Assembly: GCA_965202745.1 (NCBI GenBank)
Contig: CBDBCB010000022.1
Location: 682,001-746,000, forward strand
Direction of reading: 5' to 3'
DNA: 64,000 nt
Source: JACKII01 sp965202745
GTDB lineage: Bacteria > Pseudomonadota > Alphaproteobacteria > Bin95
The position numbers and the translations under genes were made by a program. Positions 8,563-16,913 of the stretch are shown piece by piece. Numbering within the stretch: position 1 is the first letter of the stretch; each line of letters begins with the position of its first letter. The notes beneath the pieces were generated by a model. The model saw only the letters and a program-made list of their open reading frames with translations. It was not told the origin of the DNA and did no database searches.

Positions 8563-8937
8563 TTAACTGGAAATGTTCAAATGCCGCCTAACTGTCTCAA
8601 TGAATGTTGCGACGCGAATCGGCTTTGGCAGATAATCCTCGCAACCGCCGCGGCGGATTTTCTCCTCATCCCCCTTCATGGCGAGGGCGGTGACGGCGAC
8701 CACCGGAATGTGCCGGACTTTGTCGTCGGCTTTCAGCCACTTGGTAACTTCGAGACCGGATACTTCGGGCAATTGGATATCCATCAGAATAGGGTCGGGC
8801 TGTTCCTCCCGCGCGACCCGCATGGCGGTAACGCCATCATTGGTTTGCAGCGTATCAAAGCCGTGGGCCCGGAGAAGATCGTTGAACAGTTTCATGTTCA
8901 ACTCGTTATCTTCAACAATCAGGACCGTTTTACCCAT
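8563..8937 (-). CDS. divK: DivK-type single-domain response regulator
   Basis: A 124-residue stand-alone receiver. KTVLIVEDNELNMKLFNDLL carries the acidic pair and the Asn characteristic of DivK. The phospho-acceptor Asp is in PILMDIQLPEVSG near residue 53, the switch Thr in VVAVTALAM and the Lys in YLPKPI. In Caulobacter DivK is phosphorylated by PleC/DivJ and controls CtrA through DivL-CckA. The adjacent pleD copy is broken, but DivK itself looks fully intact. The 252 bases upstream, to dinB, hold no further gene and should contain its promoter. Confidence 0.93.
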   Translation of the reverse strand: MGKTVLIVEDNELNMKLFNDLLRAHGFDTLQTNDGVTAMRVAREEQPDPILMDIQLPEVSGLEVTKWLKADDKVRHIPVVAVTALAMKGDEEKIRRGGCEDYLPKPIRVATFIETVRRHLNISS

Positions 8938-9189
8938 GTGTTGGCCTCAAAGCGCCCGCAGGCGGCTAAAATCGAGTACAATAACCAAACGAACGTTAGC
9001 ACAACCATAGCGTGTTGGCGCTTGGTTAATTCAAATATACCCCGGAAGTCCTTAATGATTTGCTTCCTTTCGCTGCAAAATCTGCCCGAAGGCGCGATTT
9101 AGGACGGAGAGATACAAGAAGATGAACCGGGTTTCGCGGCTCTCGATCAGCGCATTAGCCTGCTGCACCGGCATGCGGGCCTAAGGCAG

Positions 9190-10380
9190 GTGGCGAACCT
9201 TTGCCGGGATTGTTTTGCCGTTTCCGTCCGGGCGGCAGACGCTGACAGCCGCTGCGGTCAGTGCGGCTCGCCCCGGCTGGTCAGCCATCCCGATCTGTTC
9301 GACCTGCGCGTCGCTCACCTGGATTGCGACTCCTTTTACGCCTCGGTCGAGAAACGCGATGCGCCGGAACTGCGCCTGCAACCGGTGGTTATTGGCGGTG
9401 GCAGGCGGGGCGTGGTAGCCGCGGCCTGTTATATGGCGCGGCAGTACGGTATTCATTCCGCCATGCCGATGTTCAAGGCGCGGGCCGCCTGCCCGCACGC
9501 CAAGGTCATTCGCCCGAACATGGGGAAATACAAGGCCGTCGGCACAGAAGTGCGGGCGCTGATGCGGCAGGTCACACCGGTGATCGAGCCGATTTCCATC
9601 GACGAGGCTTTCCTGGATTTCTCCAGTCTGGGCGAGATGAAGGAGCCGCCTGCCCTAGCACTGGCGCGACTGGCGGCAAGGGTCGAGGCGCTGTTGGGAG
9701 TGACCGTCTCCATCGGCCTGGCACCGAACAAATTCCTGGCCAAGATCGCCTCCGATCTGGACAAGCCCCGTGGCTTTGCCGTGATCAGTGCGCGCGATGC
9801 CGCTGCGTTTCTGCGGCCAAAGCCGGTGGGCATGATCCACGGCGTCGGCCAGGCCACGCGCCAGCGGATGGCGGCCGACGGTGTGGAGCGGATCGGCCAG
9901 TTGCGCGCCTTGCCGCCAGCAGAGCTGGCGCGCCGCTATGGAAGCTTTGGCGAGAGCCTGGCCTATTACTCGCGCGGTATCGACCGGCGGCGGGTGCGGG
10001 CCAGCCGTCCAACCAAAACCATTTCGGGCGAAACCACGTTCGAAGATCCGATTCGCAGCCCGGTTGACCTTTCCCGCCGCCTGTCCCCGCTGGCGAAGCG
10101 GGTGGCGGACCGGATGCAGGTCAGCGGCTATCTGGGCGCGACGGTCACGCTGAAGCTGAAAACCGCTGGTTTCCAGACTTTGACCCGCAGCCACACACTG
10201 GCTGATCCGACGGACCGGCTGGAGACGATAGAGGCGACCGCACAAACCCTGTTGAAGCGCGAGGCCGGGGAAACTGCCTACCGGCTGATCGGCGTCAGCG
10301 TCGCCAATCTCTCCCGCGCATCAGCCGACGAGGAGCCGGACCTGTTGAGCTTGGGGCCCGGCACCGGACCGATTGGGTAG
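9190..10380 (+). CDS. dinB: DNA polymerase IV with N-terminal zinc finger
   Basis: A 396-residue Y-family translesion polymerase. Residues 5-8 and 22-25 (CRDC and CGQC) form a Cys4 zinc-finger-like N-terminus, which I recall from many alphaproteobacterial DinB proteins. The polymerase core follows: HLDCDSFYASVEKRD with the first metal Asp (residues about 43-57), the AACYMARQYGIHSAMPM fingers region, and SIDEAFLD with the catalytic Asp-Glu (about residues 137-144). The little-finger domain runs to about residue 370. The start is GTG at 9190, the first possible start in the frame. It stands alone between divK and an FKBP gene. Confidence 0.93.
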   Translation: MANLCRDCFAVSVRAADADSRCGQCGSPRLVSHPDLFDLRVAHLDCDSFYASVEKRDAPELRLQPVVIGGGRRGVVAAACYMARQYGIHSAMPMFKARAACPHAKVIRPNMGKYKAVGTEVRALMRQVTPVIEPISIDEAFLDFSSLGEMKEPPALALARLAARVEALLGVTVSIGLAPNKFLAKIASDLDKPRGFAVISARDAAAFLRPKPVGMIHGVGQATRQRMAADGVERIGQLRALPPAELARRYGSFGESLAYYSRGIDRRRVRASRPTKTISGETTFEDPIRSPVDLSRRLSPLAKRVADRMQVSGYLGATVTLKLKTAGFQTLTRSHTLADPTDRLETIEATAQTLLKREAGETAYRLIGVSVANLSRASADEEPDLLSLGPGTGPIG

Positions 10381-10593
10381 GGCGCGATTGACGGCGGATT
10401 GCTTGACTGCCTGGGGCAACGCTTTCTCACTCGATTGACACCATTGTGTTGGCCGAATACGAAGGCAGCCTTGCTATCGGACGGCGGCGCGCATAGCTTG
10501 CCGCCCGACGGCAGTTCCGGGTTCTGGAACCTCTTTTCCCAGGGATCGTTTGCTCATTCGTTTTCGACGCTCTGCCATCTGACGAGGTATTCC

Positions 10594-11286
10594 ATGTTCC
10601 GCCTGCTAGCCGCCATAATTGCCGCCCCGCTGCTGCTGCCCATCACCGCGGCCGCTCAGGACGCACTGCCGCTGGAAACCGTCGACCAGCGCTTCAGCTA
10701 TATGGTTGGCCTGCAATTGGGCCAGCGCATGATGGAGCAGGGTATCAGCAAGACCTTGGACGTGGATGCTTTCGCCCAGGCTCTGCGCGACACCTTTGAC
10801 GGCGTGCAGCCGGGCCTCAGCATGGAAGAAATGCAGGCCACCGTGAAGGAAGTGCAGGCATTGCGTGCTGCCGAAGAAGGCCAGAAGGGTGCCGATACCC
10901 TATCCGCAGGCGCGGCATTCCTGGCGGAAAACGGCCAGAAAGAGGGCATCACCACGACGGACTCCGGTCTGCAATATCAGGCGACGGAAGCGGGCGATGG
11001 CCCGATGCCCAAAGCCTCCGACACGGTGAAAGTCCATTATGAAGGCCGCCTGTTGGACGGCAAAGTGTTCGACAGCTCTTATTCCCGCGGCGAGCCGGAG
11101 ACCTTTGGCGTCGGTCAGGTTATCCCAGGCTGGCAGGAAGCGCTGCAATTGATGCCGGTTGGCAGCAAATGGGAAGTGTGGATTCCCTCCGACCTGGCCT
11201 ACGGGCCCCAAGGCGCCGGCGGCGACATCGGCCCGAACGAAACGCTGAACTTCACCATCGAGCTGCTGGAAATCGTCAGCAAGTAG
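10594..11286 (+). CDS. FKBP-type peptidyl-prolyl cis-trans isomerase, exported
   Basis: A 230-residue FkpA/FklB/Mip-like isomerase. MFRLLAAIIAAPLLLPITAA followed by AQ is a signal peptide. Residues about 30-120 are the helical FKBP N-terminal dimerisation domain (FSYMVGLQLGQRMMEQG). From about 125 the FKBP domain shows VKVHYEGRLLDGKVFDSSY, VIPGWQEALQLMPVGSKWEV and the LAYG segment. It should fold proteins in the periplasm. The chosen ATG has GAGG 8 bases upstream; the frame is open 65 codons further without homology. A TTGACA at 10435-10440 with TACGAA 17 bases later is a possible promoter in the 213-base gap before it. Confidence 0.92.
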   Translation: MFRLLAAIIAAPLLLPITAAAQDALPLETVDQRFSYMVGLQLGQRMMEQGISKTLDVDAFAQALRDTFDGVQPGLSMEEMQATVKEVQALRAAEEGQKGADTLSAGAAFLAENGQKEGITTTDSGLQYQATEAGDGPMPKASDTVKVHYEGRLLDGKVFDSSYSRGEPETFGVGQVIPGWQEALQLMPVGSKWEVWIPSDLAYGPQGAGGDIGPNETLNFTIELLEIVSK

Positions 11287-12031
11287 GCGGCTGCCGCCGG
11301 ACAGCATTGCCCGCGCGGGCAGGTTCGGCGGCTTTTTCGGGCAGGTAGCGGCGAACGCGGGCCTTCACCGGCACCGCGCCTCCCATGCTCTTCTCTGCTT
11401 CGACTATCACAACACCGCCGAAACGCCGCAGCCACCGCGCGGCCAACCGCTCCAGGGGGGCGATTGTCCGCAGCAGACCGCTGGTCAACGCCGGTGGCAG
11501 ATGCAGCGCGTATTCGGTATCCAAGGGCTCAAACAAATTATCCCGCAACACCCGGCGCAACTGCCGGCCCGTGTAGGGACGACCATGGCCGAAGGGGATG
11601 CGATCGCGCAAAGCCCAAAGCCCCCGCCGATTGGGAGCGATCACCAGCAACCGCCCGCCCGGTGCCAACAACCGCCAGCACTCGCGTAGAAACGGCCGAA
11701 GCTCCTCGGTTGTCTCCAGCGCATGCATCAGGATCAGGCGGTCGGCAAGAGAATCGGCCACGGGCCAATCAACTTCCTCCACCTGAACGGCCCTGTTGGG
11801 CTGCCGCGTCGGCCAGCGGTGAACGCCCTGGCTGGCTGGCATGAAGGCGGCGACGCGCTCGGCCTCCTCCATGAAGGGGCGCAGCACCGGTGCGGCATAG
11901 CCAACACCAACGATCCGCATACCAGTCACATCCGGCCAGCGGGCGCGCAGACGCTCGCGCAGCAAGCGCCGGGCGATCAGGCCGAGCGGCGAGCGGTAGA
12001 AATCGCGCAGGTGTTGAACGTCGGTTCGCAT
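11276..12031 (-). CDS. Class I SAM-dependent methyltransferase
   Basis: A 251-residue methyltransferase. Motif I is a somewhat degenerate IVGVGYAAPVLRPF (residues about 40-53). Post-motif features VDWPVADSLADRLILMHALE and LRECWRLLAPGGRLLVIAPNRRGLW are the Asp/Pro loop and the LLxPGGxLL strand of methyltransferase_11 proteins. The substrate is unknown. It starts at the ATG at 12029-12031 behind a GGAGG site and is divergent from gloB across 64 bases; this pairing recurs in alphaproteobacteria. Its 3' end overlaps the convergent FKBP gene by 11 bases. The C-terminus is basic and proline-rich. Confidence 0.85.
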   Translation of the reverse strand: MRTDVQHLRDFYRSPLGLIARRLLRERLRARWPDVTGMRIVGVGYAAPVLRPFMEEAERVAAFMPASQGVHRWPTRQPNRAVQVEEVDWPVADSLADRLILMHALETTEELRPFLRECWRLLAPGGRLLVIAPNRRGLWALRDRIPFGHGRPYTGRQLRRVLRDNLFEPLDTEYALHLPPALTSGLLRTIAPLERLAARWLRRFGGVVIVEAEKSMGGAVPVKARVRRYLPEKAAEPARAGNAVRRQPPTC

Positions 12032-12095
12032 CTGGCCTCCAGGAATGATAGCATCGCTTAGATTGTGTTTCGACGCCACCAAAGGAAGAGCAAGT

Positions 12096-12866
12096 ATGGC
12101 CGCCCTGGAAATCGTTCTCGTTCCCGCGCTCAGCGACAACTACGTTTATCTGGCTCATGACAAGGACACCGGCGACACCGCCGTGATCGATCCGGCCGAA
12201 GCCCCGCCGGTGCTGGAAGCGCTGAAAGCCCGCGGCTGGAAGCTGACCCATATCCTGAACACGCACCATCACATGGACCATATCGGCGGCAATGAAGAGC
12301 TGCGGGCCGAATATGGCTGTCCCGTCGTTGGCCCGCGTGCGGAGTCCGGCCGGATCAGCGGCATGGACGTGATGGTGAGCGAAGGCGACACCTATGCTGT
12401 GGGTACCCAGATAGCGACCGTGATCGAAACGCCGGGCCACACCACCGGTCATATCGCCTTTCACTTTGCAGGATCCGACGCGCTGTTCTGCGGCGACACG
12501 CTGTTTGTGCTGGGCTGCGGACGGATGTTTGAGGGCAACCCGCCGGGCTTCTGGGATTCGCTCTGCAAGCTGCGGGCGCTGCCGGATGCGACCCGCATCT
12601 ATTGCGGCCACGAATACACGCAATCGAACGCGCGCTTTGCGGTCGCCGTCGATCCGGACAACAAGGCCCTGGCGGCCCGCGCCGCAGAGATCGACGCCAC
12701 GCGGGCGGCTGGCAAGTCCACCGTGCCCTCCACCTTGGGAAGCGAACGCGGCATCAATCCGTTCCTGCGGGCGGACGATCCGGCGATGCAGACGGCGGTC
12801 GGCATGGCGGGCGCAGACCCGGCTGCCGTGTTTGCCGAGATCCGTAAGCGCAAGGACAATTTTTAA
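12096..12866 (+). CDS. gloB: Hydroxyacylglutathione hydrolase (glyoxalase II)
   Basis: A 256-residue metallo-beta-lactamase-fold thioesterase that hydrolyses S-lactoylglutathione, the second step of methylglyoxal detoxification. The dinuclear metal motif THHHMDHIGG is at residues about 54-63. Further ligands are in ETPGHTTGH (about 112-120) and FCGDTLFVLGCGRMFEG (about 131-147). IYCGHEYTQSNARFA and the C-terminal FLRADDP glutathione-site region are intact. The ATG at 12096 gives the usual N-terminus ALEIVLVPALSDNY. A possible stem-loop follows at 12889-12925. Confidence 0.95.
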   Translation: MAALEIVLVPALSDNYVYLAHDKDTGDTAVIDPAEAPPVLEALKARGWKLTHILNTHHHMDHIGGNEELRAEYGCPVVGPRAESGRISGMDVMVSEGDTYAVGTQIATVIETPGHTTGHIAFHFAGSDALFCGDTLFVLGCGRMFEGNPPGFWDSLCKLRALPDATRIYCGHEYTQSNARFAVAVDPDNKALAARAAEIDATRAAGKSTVPSTLGSERGINPFLRADDPAMQTAVGMAGADPAAVFAEIRKRKDNF

Positions 12867-12888
12867 GCCGCGGTCCCTCTCGATACAG

Positions 12889-12925
12889 CCCGGACTGGTG
12901 GTTCGATCAGACCACTAGGTCCGGG
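12889..12925. terminator. Hairpin between gloB and cupin gene
   Basis: Arms CCCGGACTGGTGGT (12889-12902) and ACCACTAGGTCCGGG (12911-12925) pair imperfectly around an 8-base loop. There is no T-run after it, so it may be a weak terminator or a processing hairpin. Confidence 0.4.
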
Positions 12926-12957
12926 CCACTCGAGGCGCAAGATTGTAGGGAGTTTTT

Positions 12958-13404
12958 ATGCCATCCCATCCATCAAGAATGGAAGACGTCGTCGCAGCAC
13001 TGAGCCTGGAGCCTCACCCGGAAGGCGGCTTTTCCAAAGAACTGTTCCGGGCGGAAGCGGCTGATAGCGGGCGCGGGGCGATGACCTCGATCTACTACAT
13101 GCCGCCGGTGGGGCAGCCGTCGCGCTGGCGGGTGATCGATGCGGATAAGGCCTGGAGCTTTCATGCGGGTGCGCCGCTGACGCTGTCAGTCTCCACCGAC
13201 GGCAAAACGGTCGAGCAGCACCGGCTGGGCACCGACTTTGCCAACGGAGAAAAGGCACAAGCCCTGGTACCGAAACAGGCCTGGGCGCGGGCTGAGAGCC
13301 ATGGCGGCTGGACACTGGTCGGCGGGACCTTAGCACCGGCGTTCCTTTACGAAGGTTTCCGCATGGCGCCAGAGGACTGGATGCCGGGCGATCCTGCGCC
13401 TTAG
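12958..13404 (+). CDS. Cupin domain protein (DUF985 family)
   Basis: A 148-residue protein matching the DUF985/cupin_5 group (yeast YML079w-like). LEPHPEGGFSKELFR near residues 18-32, the MTSIYYMPPVGQPSRWRVID strand and AWSFHAGAPLTLSV (about residues 63-76) carry the small-barrel core. LVGGTLAPAFLYEGFRMA is the typical C-terminal segment. Metal ligands are poorly conserved in this family and the biochemical role is unknown. It begins behind a GGGAG site, 91 bases after gloB. Confidence 0.88.
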   Translation: MPSHPSRMEDVVAALSLEPHPEGGFSKELFRAEAADSGRGAMTSIYYMPPVGQPSRWRVIDADKAWSFHAGAPLTLSVSTDGKTVEQHRLGTDFANGEKAQALVPKQAWARAESHGGWTLVGGTLAPAFLYEGFRMAPEDWMPGDPAP

Positions 13405-13467
13405 GCTTGCTGGCTTGCACGCCTACGCCTAGTTTGCGCTCACTCGAACGCAATCAAGGCGCGCCCC

Positions 13468-13881
13468 ATGAAAGTCTGGCTCCACCACATCAATATCAAC
13501 CATCACGACGTCGCTGCCATGGACAGCTTTTATGGCGATGTGATGCGCCAGGACGATATCCCGGAGATGCGTTCTGTGCCCTCCATCCCCGATGTGCTCT
13601 ATAGCGGTGCCCTGGCATTCCGGGTCAGCGAGGGCGGCACGCAATTTCATCTGACCGCGACCGATACCGGCGTCGGCATCAGGGCGGGCAAGGAAATTAA
13701 CCCGCTGGAGCGCGGGCACGTGGCCTTCCGCACCGACGATATTGAGGCGTTCAAGAAGCATCTGGAAGACCAGGGCATTCCGTATGTGGACTACGGCACC
13801 ACGTTCACCAAGCAGTGGACCCAGATCTATTTCCATGATCCGGCAGGCACGATTATCGAGGTGCATCAGGTCGTGGCGTAA
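13468..13881 (+). CDS. VOC family protein (glyoxalase/bleomycin-resistance fold)
   Basis: A 137-residue vicinal-oxygen-chelate protein with two beta-alpha-beta-beta-beta modules. Likely metal ligands are His in KVWLHHININHHDVAAMDSF (residues 2-21), His in ERGHVAFRTDD (about residue 88) and Glu in DPAGTIIEVHQ near the C-terminus. It may be a glyoxalase I-like lyase or an extradiol-type enzyme; the family is too broad to say. It precedes the ABC permease genes by 18 bases and could be in the same transcript. Confidence 0.87.
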   Translation: MKVWLHHININHHDVAAMDSFYGDVMRQDDIPEMRSVPSIPDVLYSGALAFRVSEGGTQFHLTATDTGVGIRAGKEINPLERGHVAFRTDDIEAFKKHLEDQGIPYVDYGTTFTKQWTQIYFHDPAGTIIEVHQVVA

Positions 13882-13899
13882 TGGCAAAAGGCTGGCGCG

Positions 13900-14862
13900 A
13901 TGGCTAGGTTTCTGCTGACACGGCTAGCGCAGTCGCTGGTGGTGCTGGCGCTGATGTCTGCGGCGATCTACGGCCTGATCGGACTGATGCCGGGCGATCC
14001 GATAGACTTGGCGCTGTCCGCTGACCCGAACCTGACTGCTGCCGATGTAGAGCGCCTGCGTGCGCTTTATGGCCTGGATCAGCCGTGGGCAGAGCGTTAT
14101 CTGGCATGGGCCGGGCAAGCCCTGCAAGGCGAGTTCGGCTATTCCCGCCTGTTTCAGAACTCGGTTCTGGCGGCACTGGCCGAGCCTCTGGGCAGAACGA
14201 TCATCCTCATGGGTGCGAGTTTTGCGATCGGCATCGCCGTTGGCATTCCGGCAGGCATCGCGGCGGGTGCCAGGCCGCACTCGCGGCTGGACTATACGGT
14301 CAACCTGATCTGCTTTGCGGGCGTCGCCATGCCGGCATTCTGGCTGGCGCTGCTGATGATCCTGCTGTTTTCGGTCACGCTGCGCTGGCTGCCAGCGAGC
14401 GCGGTTTCCGTCGATCCCGGTATCGGCGGACAATTGTACCACCTTATCCTGCCAGCGGTGACGCTGGGGCTGTTGCAGGCTGGCGGCATCGCGCGATACA
14501 TGCGTGCCTCGATCAGGGATGCGCTGGCGGCGGACCATATCCGCACGGCGAGGGCCAAGGGGCTATCGGGCTTTGGCGTGATCTGGGGTCATGCGCTGCG
14601 CAATGCCATGATCCCGCTGGTCTCCATCCTGGCGCTGGATATTGGCGGCCTGTTCAGCGGCGCGCTGATCATCGAGATGATGTTCGGCTATCCCGGCATG
14701 GGCAAGCTGCTGTTCGATGCCATCATGGGCAATGACTATAATCTGGCGCTGGTGGCGCTGCTGTTTGCGACCTGTGTCACCCTGGCGGCCAATCTGCTGG
14801 CCGACGTGCTTTACGTGGCCATCGATCCACGGGTGAGCTTTGGCCAGGGAACGCAGGCGTGA
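13900..14862 (+). CDS. Peptide/nickel-type ABC transporter permease, DppB family
   Basis: A 320-residue inner-membrane permease. An N-terminal membrane helix (residues about 7-30) is followed by the periplasmic ADVERLRALYGLDQPWAERY segment typical of DppB/OppB, then five more helices. The cytoplasmic coupling region that contacts the ATPase is around RTARAKGLSGFGVIWGHALR (about residues 213-232), followed by GALIIEMMFGYPGMGKLLFD. It overlaps the next permease gene by four bases (GTGA). No substrate-binding protein or ATPase gene is adjacent, so the transporter must be completed from elsewhere or is orphaned. Confidence 0.93.
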   Translation: MARFLLTRLAQSLVVLALMSAAIYGLIGLMPGDPIDLALSADPNLTAADVERLRALYGLDQPWAERYLAWAGQALQGEFGYSRLFQNSVLAALAEPLGRTIILMGASFAIGIAVGIPAGIAAGARPHSRLDYTVNLICFAGVAMPAFWLALLMILLFSVTLRWLPASAVSVDPGIGGQLYHLILPAVTLGLLQAGGIARYMRASIRDALAADHIRTARAKGLSGFGVIWGHALRNAMIPLVSILALDIGGLFSGALIIEMMFGYPGMGKLLFDAIMGNDYNLALVALLFATCVTLAANLLADVLYVAIDPRVSFGQGTQA

Positions 14863-15758
14863 GCCCCCTCGCCCGCGCCTGGCTGCGGTTTCGCGGCCAT
14901 CACTTTGGCCTGGCAGGGCTGGTGGTGCTGGCCCTGATGATTGCGGCGTGCCTCAGCGCCGGGGGGATTGCTGCGGCCCTGAACATCGATTCAACGGCCG
15001 TAGACCTGTTCGGCCAGTACGAACCGCCCTCGCCGGCCCATCCCTTTGGCCAGGACGCGCTCGGCCGGGACGTGTTGGTGCGCTGGCTGGAAGGAGGACA
15101 GGTCTCGTTAATGGTGGCGCTGACCGCCGCCATCACCGCCGCCGCCATCGGCACGGCGATTGGCCTGACCGCAGGCTATACCGGCGGCTGGCTGGACGCA
15201 CTGCTGATGCGGCTGGTGGATAGCGTCATCGCGCTGCCTTTGCTGCCGCTGCTGATTGTCATGGCGGCCATCGATCCGGCGAAGCTGGGGCTGGGCGGAT
15301 TCGCGGAGGAAGAATCCTTTGGCCTGATACGCATTATCATCATTGTCGCGCTGGTGGGCTGGACAACGCCGGCACGGCTGGTGCGGGGCGCAATGCTCGC
15401 CGCCCGCGCACAGGGCTATGTGCAGGCTGCCCGCGCGCTGGGGGTAGCGCCCTTGGCGATTGCGCTACGCCATATCCTGCCCAATGTCAGCGGACCGTTG
15501 ATTGTTGCGACGACCTTGGCGATGGGGCAGGTGATCCTGTTCGAGAGCGCACTGAGCTTTCTGGGCCTGGGCATCCAGCCGCCGACGCCCAGTTGGGGCA
15601 ATATGCTGACGGGGGCGCAGGAACTGATCTGGCAGGCCCCCATGCTGGCGGTCTATCCGGGGCTCGCCATCTTCATCACCGTCGTAAGCGTAAATTTTGT
15701 CGGCGATGCGCTACAAGATGCTCTCACCATCCGCGCGGCCGAGCAAGAAAGAGGTTAA
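14859..15758 (+). CDS. Peptide/nickel-type ABC transporter permease, DppC family
   Basis: A 299-residue partner permease. The family landmark HPFGQDALGRDVLVRWLEGG is at about residues 61-80. It is followed by transmembrane segments, the coupling region YVQAARALGVAPLAIALRHI (about 188-207) and a C-terminal LGLGIQPPTPSWGNML motif. The GTG start lies in a four-base overlap with the DppB-like gene. It is followed by a damaged phosphoesterase gene only 3 bases after its stop, so all three were presumably one operon. Substrate class (di/oligopeptide, nickel or glutathione-like) cannot be told without the binding protein. Confidence 0.93.
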   Translation: MSPLARAWLRFRGHHFGLAGLVVLALMIAACLSAGGIAAALNIDSTAVDLFGQYEPPSPAHPFGQDALGRDVLVRWLEGGQVSLMVALTAAITAAAIGTAIGLTAGYTGGWLDALLMRLVDSVIALPLLPLLIVMAAIDPAKLGLGGFAEEESFGLIRIIIIVALVGWTTPARLVRGAMLAARAQGYVQAARALGVAPLAIALRHILPNVSGPLIVATTLAMGQVILFESALSFLGLGIQPPTPSWGNMLTGAQELIWQAPMLAVYPGLAIFITVVSVNFVGDALQDALTIRAAEQERG

Positions 15759-15761
15759 GAC

Positions 15762-16650
15762 ATGCTGGATATCGTCCAAGTTTCCGACATTCACCTGTCG
15801 CCAACCCACGCCTGGTTTCAGGACAATTGGGACGTGTTCGTCGAGGCGATGCACGCCGACCGACCGGAGTTTATTTTTGTGACCGGGGACGTCTGCATCA
15901 ACGGGCCCGACCGTGACTATGAATTCATCTATGGGCGAGAGCAATTGGACCAGCTGCCGGTGCCCTGGCGGGCCATTCCGGGCAACCATGACAGCGGAGA
16001 TACGCCACCGGACGAGCGCAACAATCACCCGCTGACGGGGCCGCTGCGGGCGCGATTTCAAGAGACCATCGACGCCGATTTCTGGGCACACGATCTGGCC
16101 AACTGACGCTTCATCGGCCTGAACGCGCAGATGATCGACAGCGATTTGCCGGGCAAGGCAGCGCAATGGACTTTCCTAGAGCAGGCCCTGGCCGACGCAG
16201 GCGACCGCCAATTGGCAATCTGGAGCCACAAGCCGCTGTTCGTGCGTGATCCGGCGAGCACCGAGCGGATGCTGACGGCGTTGTTCCCGGAAGAGCGCGC
16301 GGCTGATGGCTCTGTGCGAGCGGCATGGGGTGAAGCTGGTGGGCTCCGGCCATCTACACAAATTCCGGCGGGTGAAGATGGGCGAAACCAAGCTGATCTG
16401 GGCGCCGGCCACCTCCTTCCTGATGGACAAGGGCCGGGTGCTGCCGGGCGCATCACGGCTGGGCTATATGCGTTACCGGTTCGGGCGGACGGGCTTTACG
16501 GCGCGCATGATCGATCCGCCGCTGTTCCTGAACCTGAGCGTCCCCAACTGGAACCGGCACAAGGGCTCCACCATCCACCTGCCGCCCCGCCTGCCCCGGC
16601 CACAAAGTGGTGTGGCCGTGCCGGCGGAGGATTTGATTGGCAGCGGTTAA
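15762..16650 (+). pseudogene. Calcineurin-like phosphoesterase, broken by TGA and a frameshift
   Basis: The first 114 codons encode VQVSDIHLSPTHAWF (metal-binding DxH), VTGDVCINGPD and the AIPGNHDSGD motif. A TGA at 16104-16106 interrupts the frame where a Trp would fit (LAN-stop-RFIGLNAQ). The frame then continues in register through RFIGLNAQMIDSDLPGK and LAIWSHKPLF. Near 16295-16300 (GCGCGCGG) one extra base shifts the frame into MALCERHGVKLVGSGHLHKF, which carries the GHLH metal motif and runs to TAA at 16650. The original protein, about 296 residues, resembled cyclic-nucleotide phosphodiesterase-type enzymes. Two lesions make a working product unlikely. It is the last gene of the dppBC-like unit. 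Confidence 0.87.
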
Positions 16651-16913
16651 GGGAATTTTAACGGGGTCATGGTATGGTGGTTCGACGTGGCCAACCGCTT
16701 GGGCAGCAGATGGTTCAGCGGAAAGTCCAGGCATGGATCCTGCGCGAAAGCGCAGGACGGGTGACACAAATTGAAGACGCTAAACTTGACATAAACAGAC
16801 GATAAACTTGGCCTAAACCGCACCTAAATCGTTAGCCCCCAAAACGGTTTAGTTTTGCGCATAAAAGTTTCGTTTCGTTTAGGTAGTTTCCGGCAGTAGT
16901 ACCGGGAGACCGC
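16651..16913. other. Convergent gap holding a hairpin and a phased TAAAC array
   Basis: These 263 bases separate the 3' ends of two converging genes and hold no ORF worth calling. The hairpin at 16738-16757 (TCCTGCGC, GAAA loop, GCGCAGGA) has no T-run and looks like a REP element. The array at 16781-16829 is listed separately. Beyond it GTTTA, the complement of TAAAC, recurs at 16847 and 16877, and GTTTC is repeated in tandem at 16867-16876. Confidence 0.6.
16781..16829. repeat. Five TAAAC-type boxes with an exact 11-bp period
   Basis: TAAAC begins at 16781, 16792, 16803 and 16814, and TAAAT at 16825, each exactly 11 bases after the last, with unrelated six-base spacers. One box per helical turn on the same face suggests cooperative protein binding. 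OmpR/PhoB-type regulators use 11-bp-spaced direct repeats, and iterons look similar. No gene starts beside it; the flanking genes both end here. Function unknown. Confidence 0.75.

Noticed and set aside
9122..9184. 20-codon frame MNRVSRLSISALACCTGMRA before dinB as a leader peptide
   Set aside because: No repeated codons, attenuator or conservation argument supports it.
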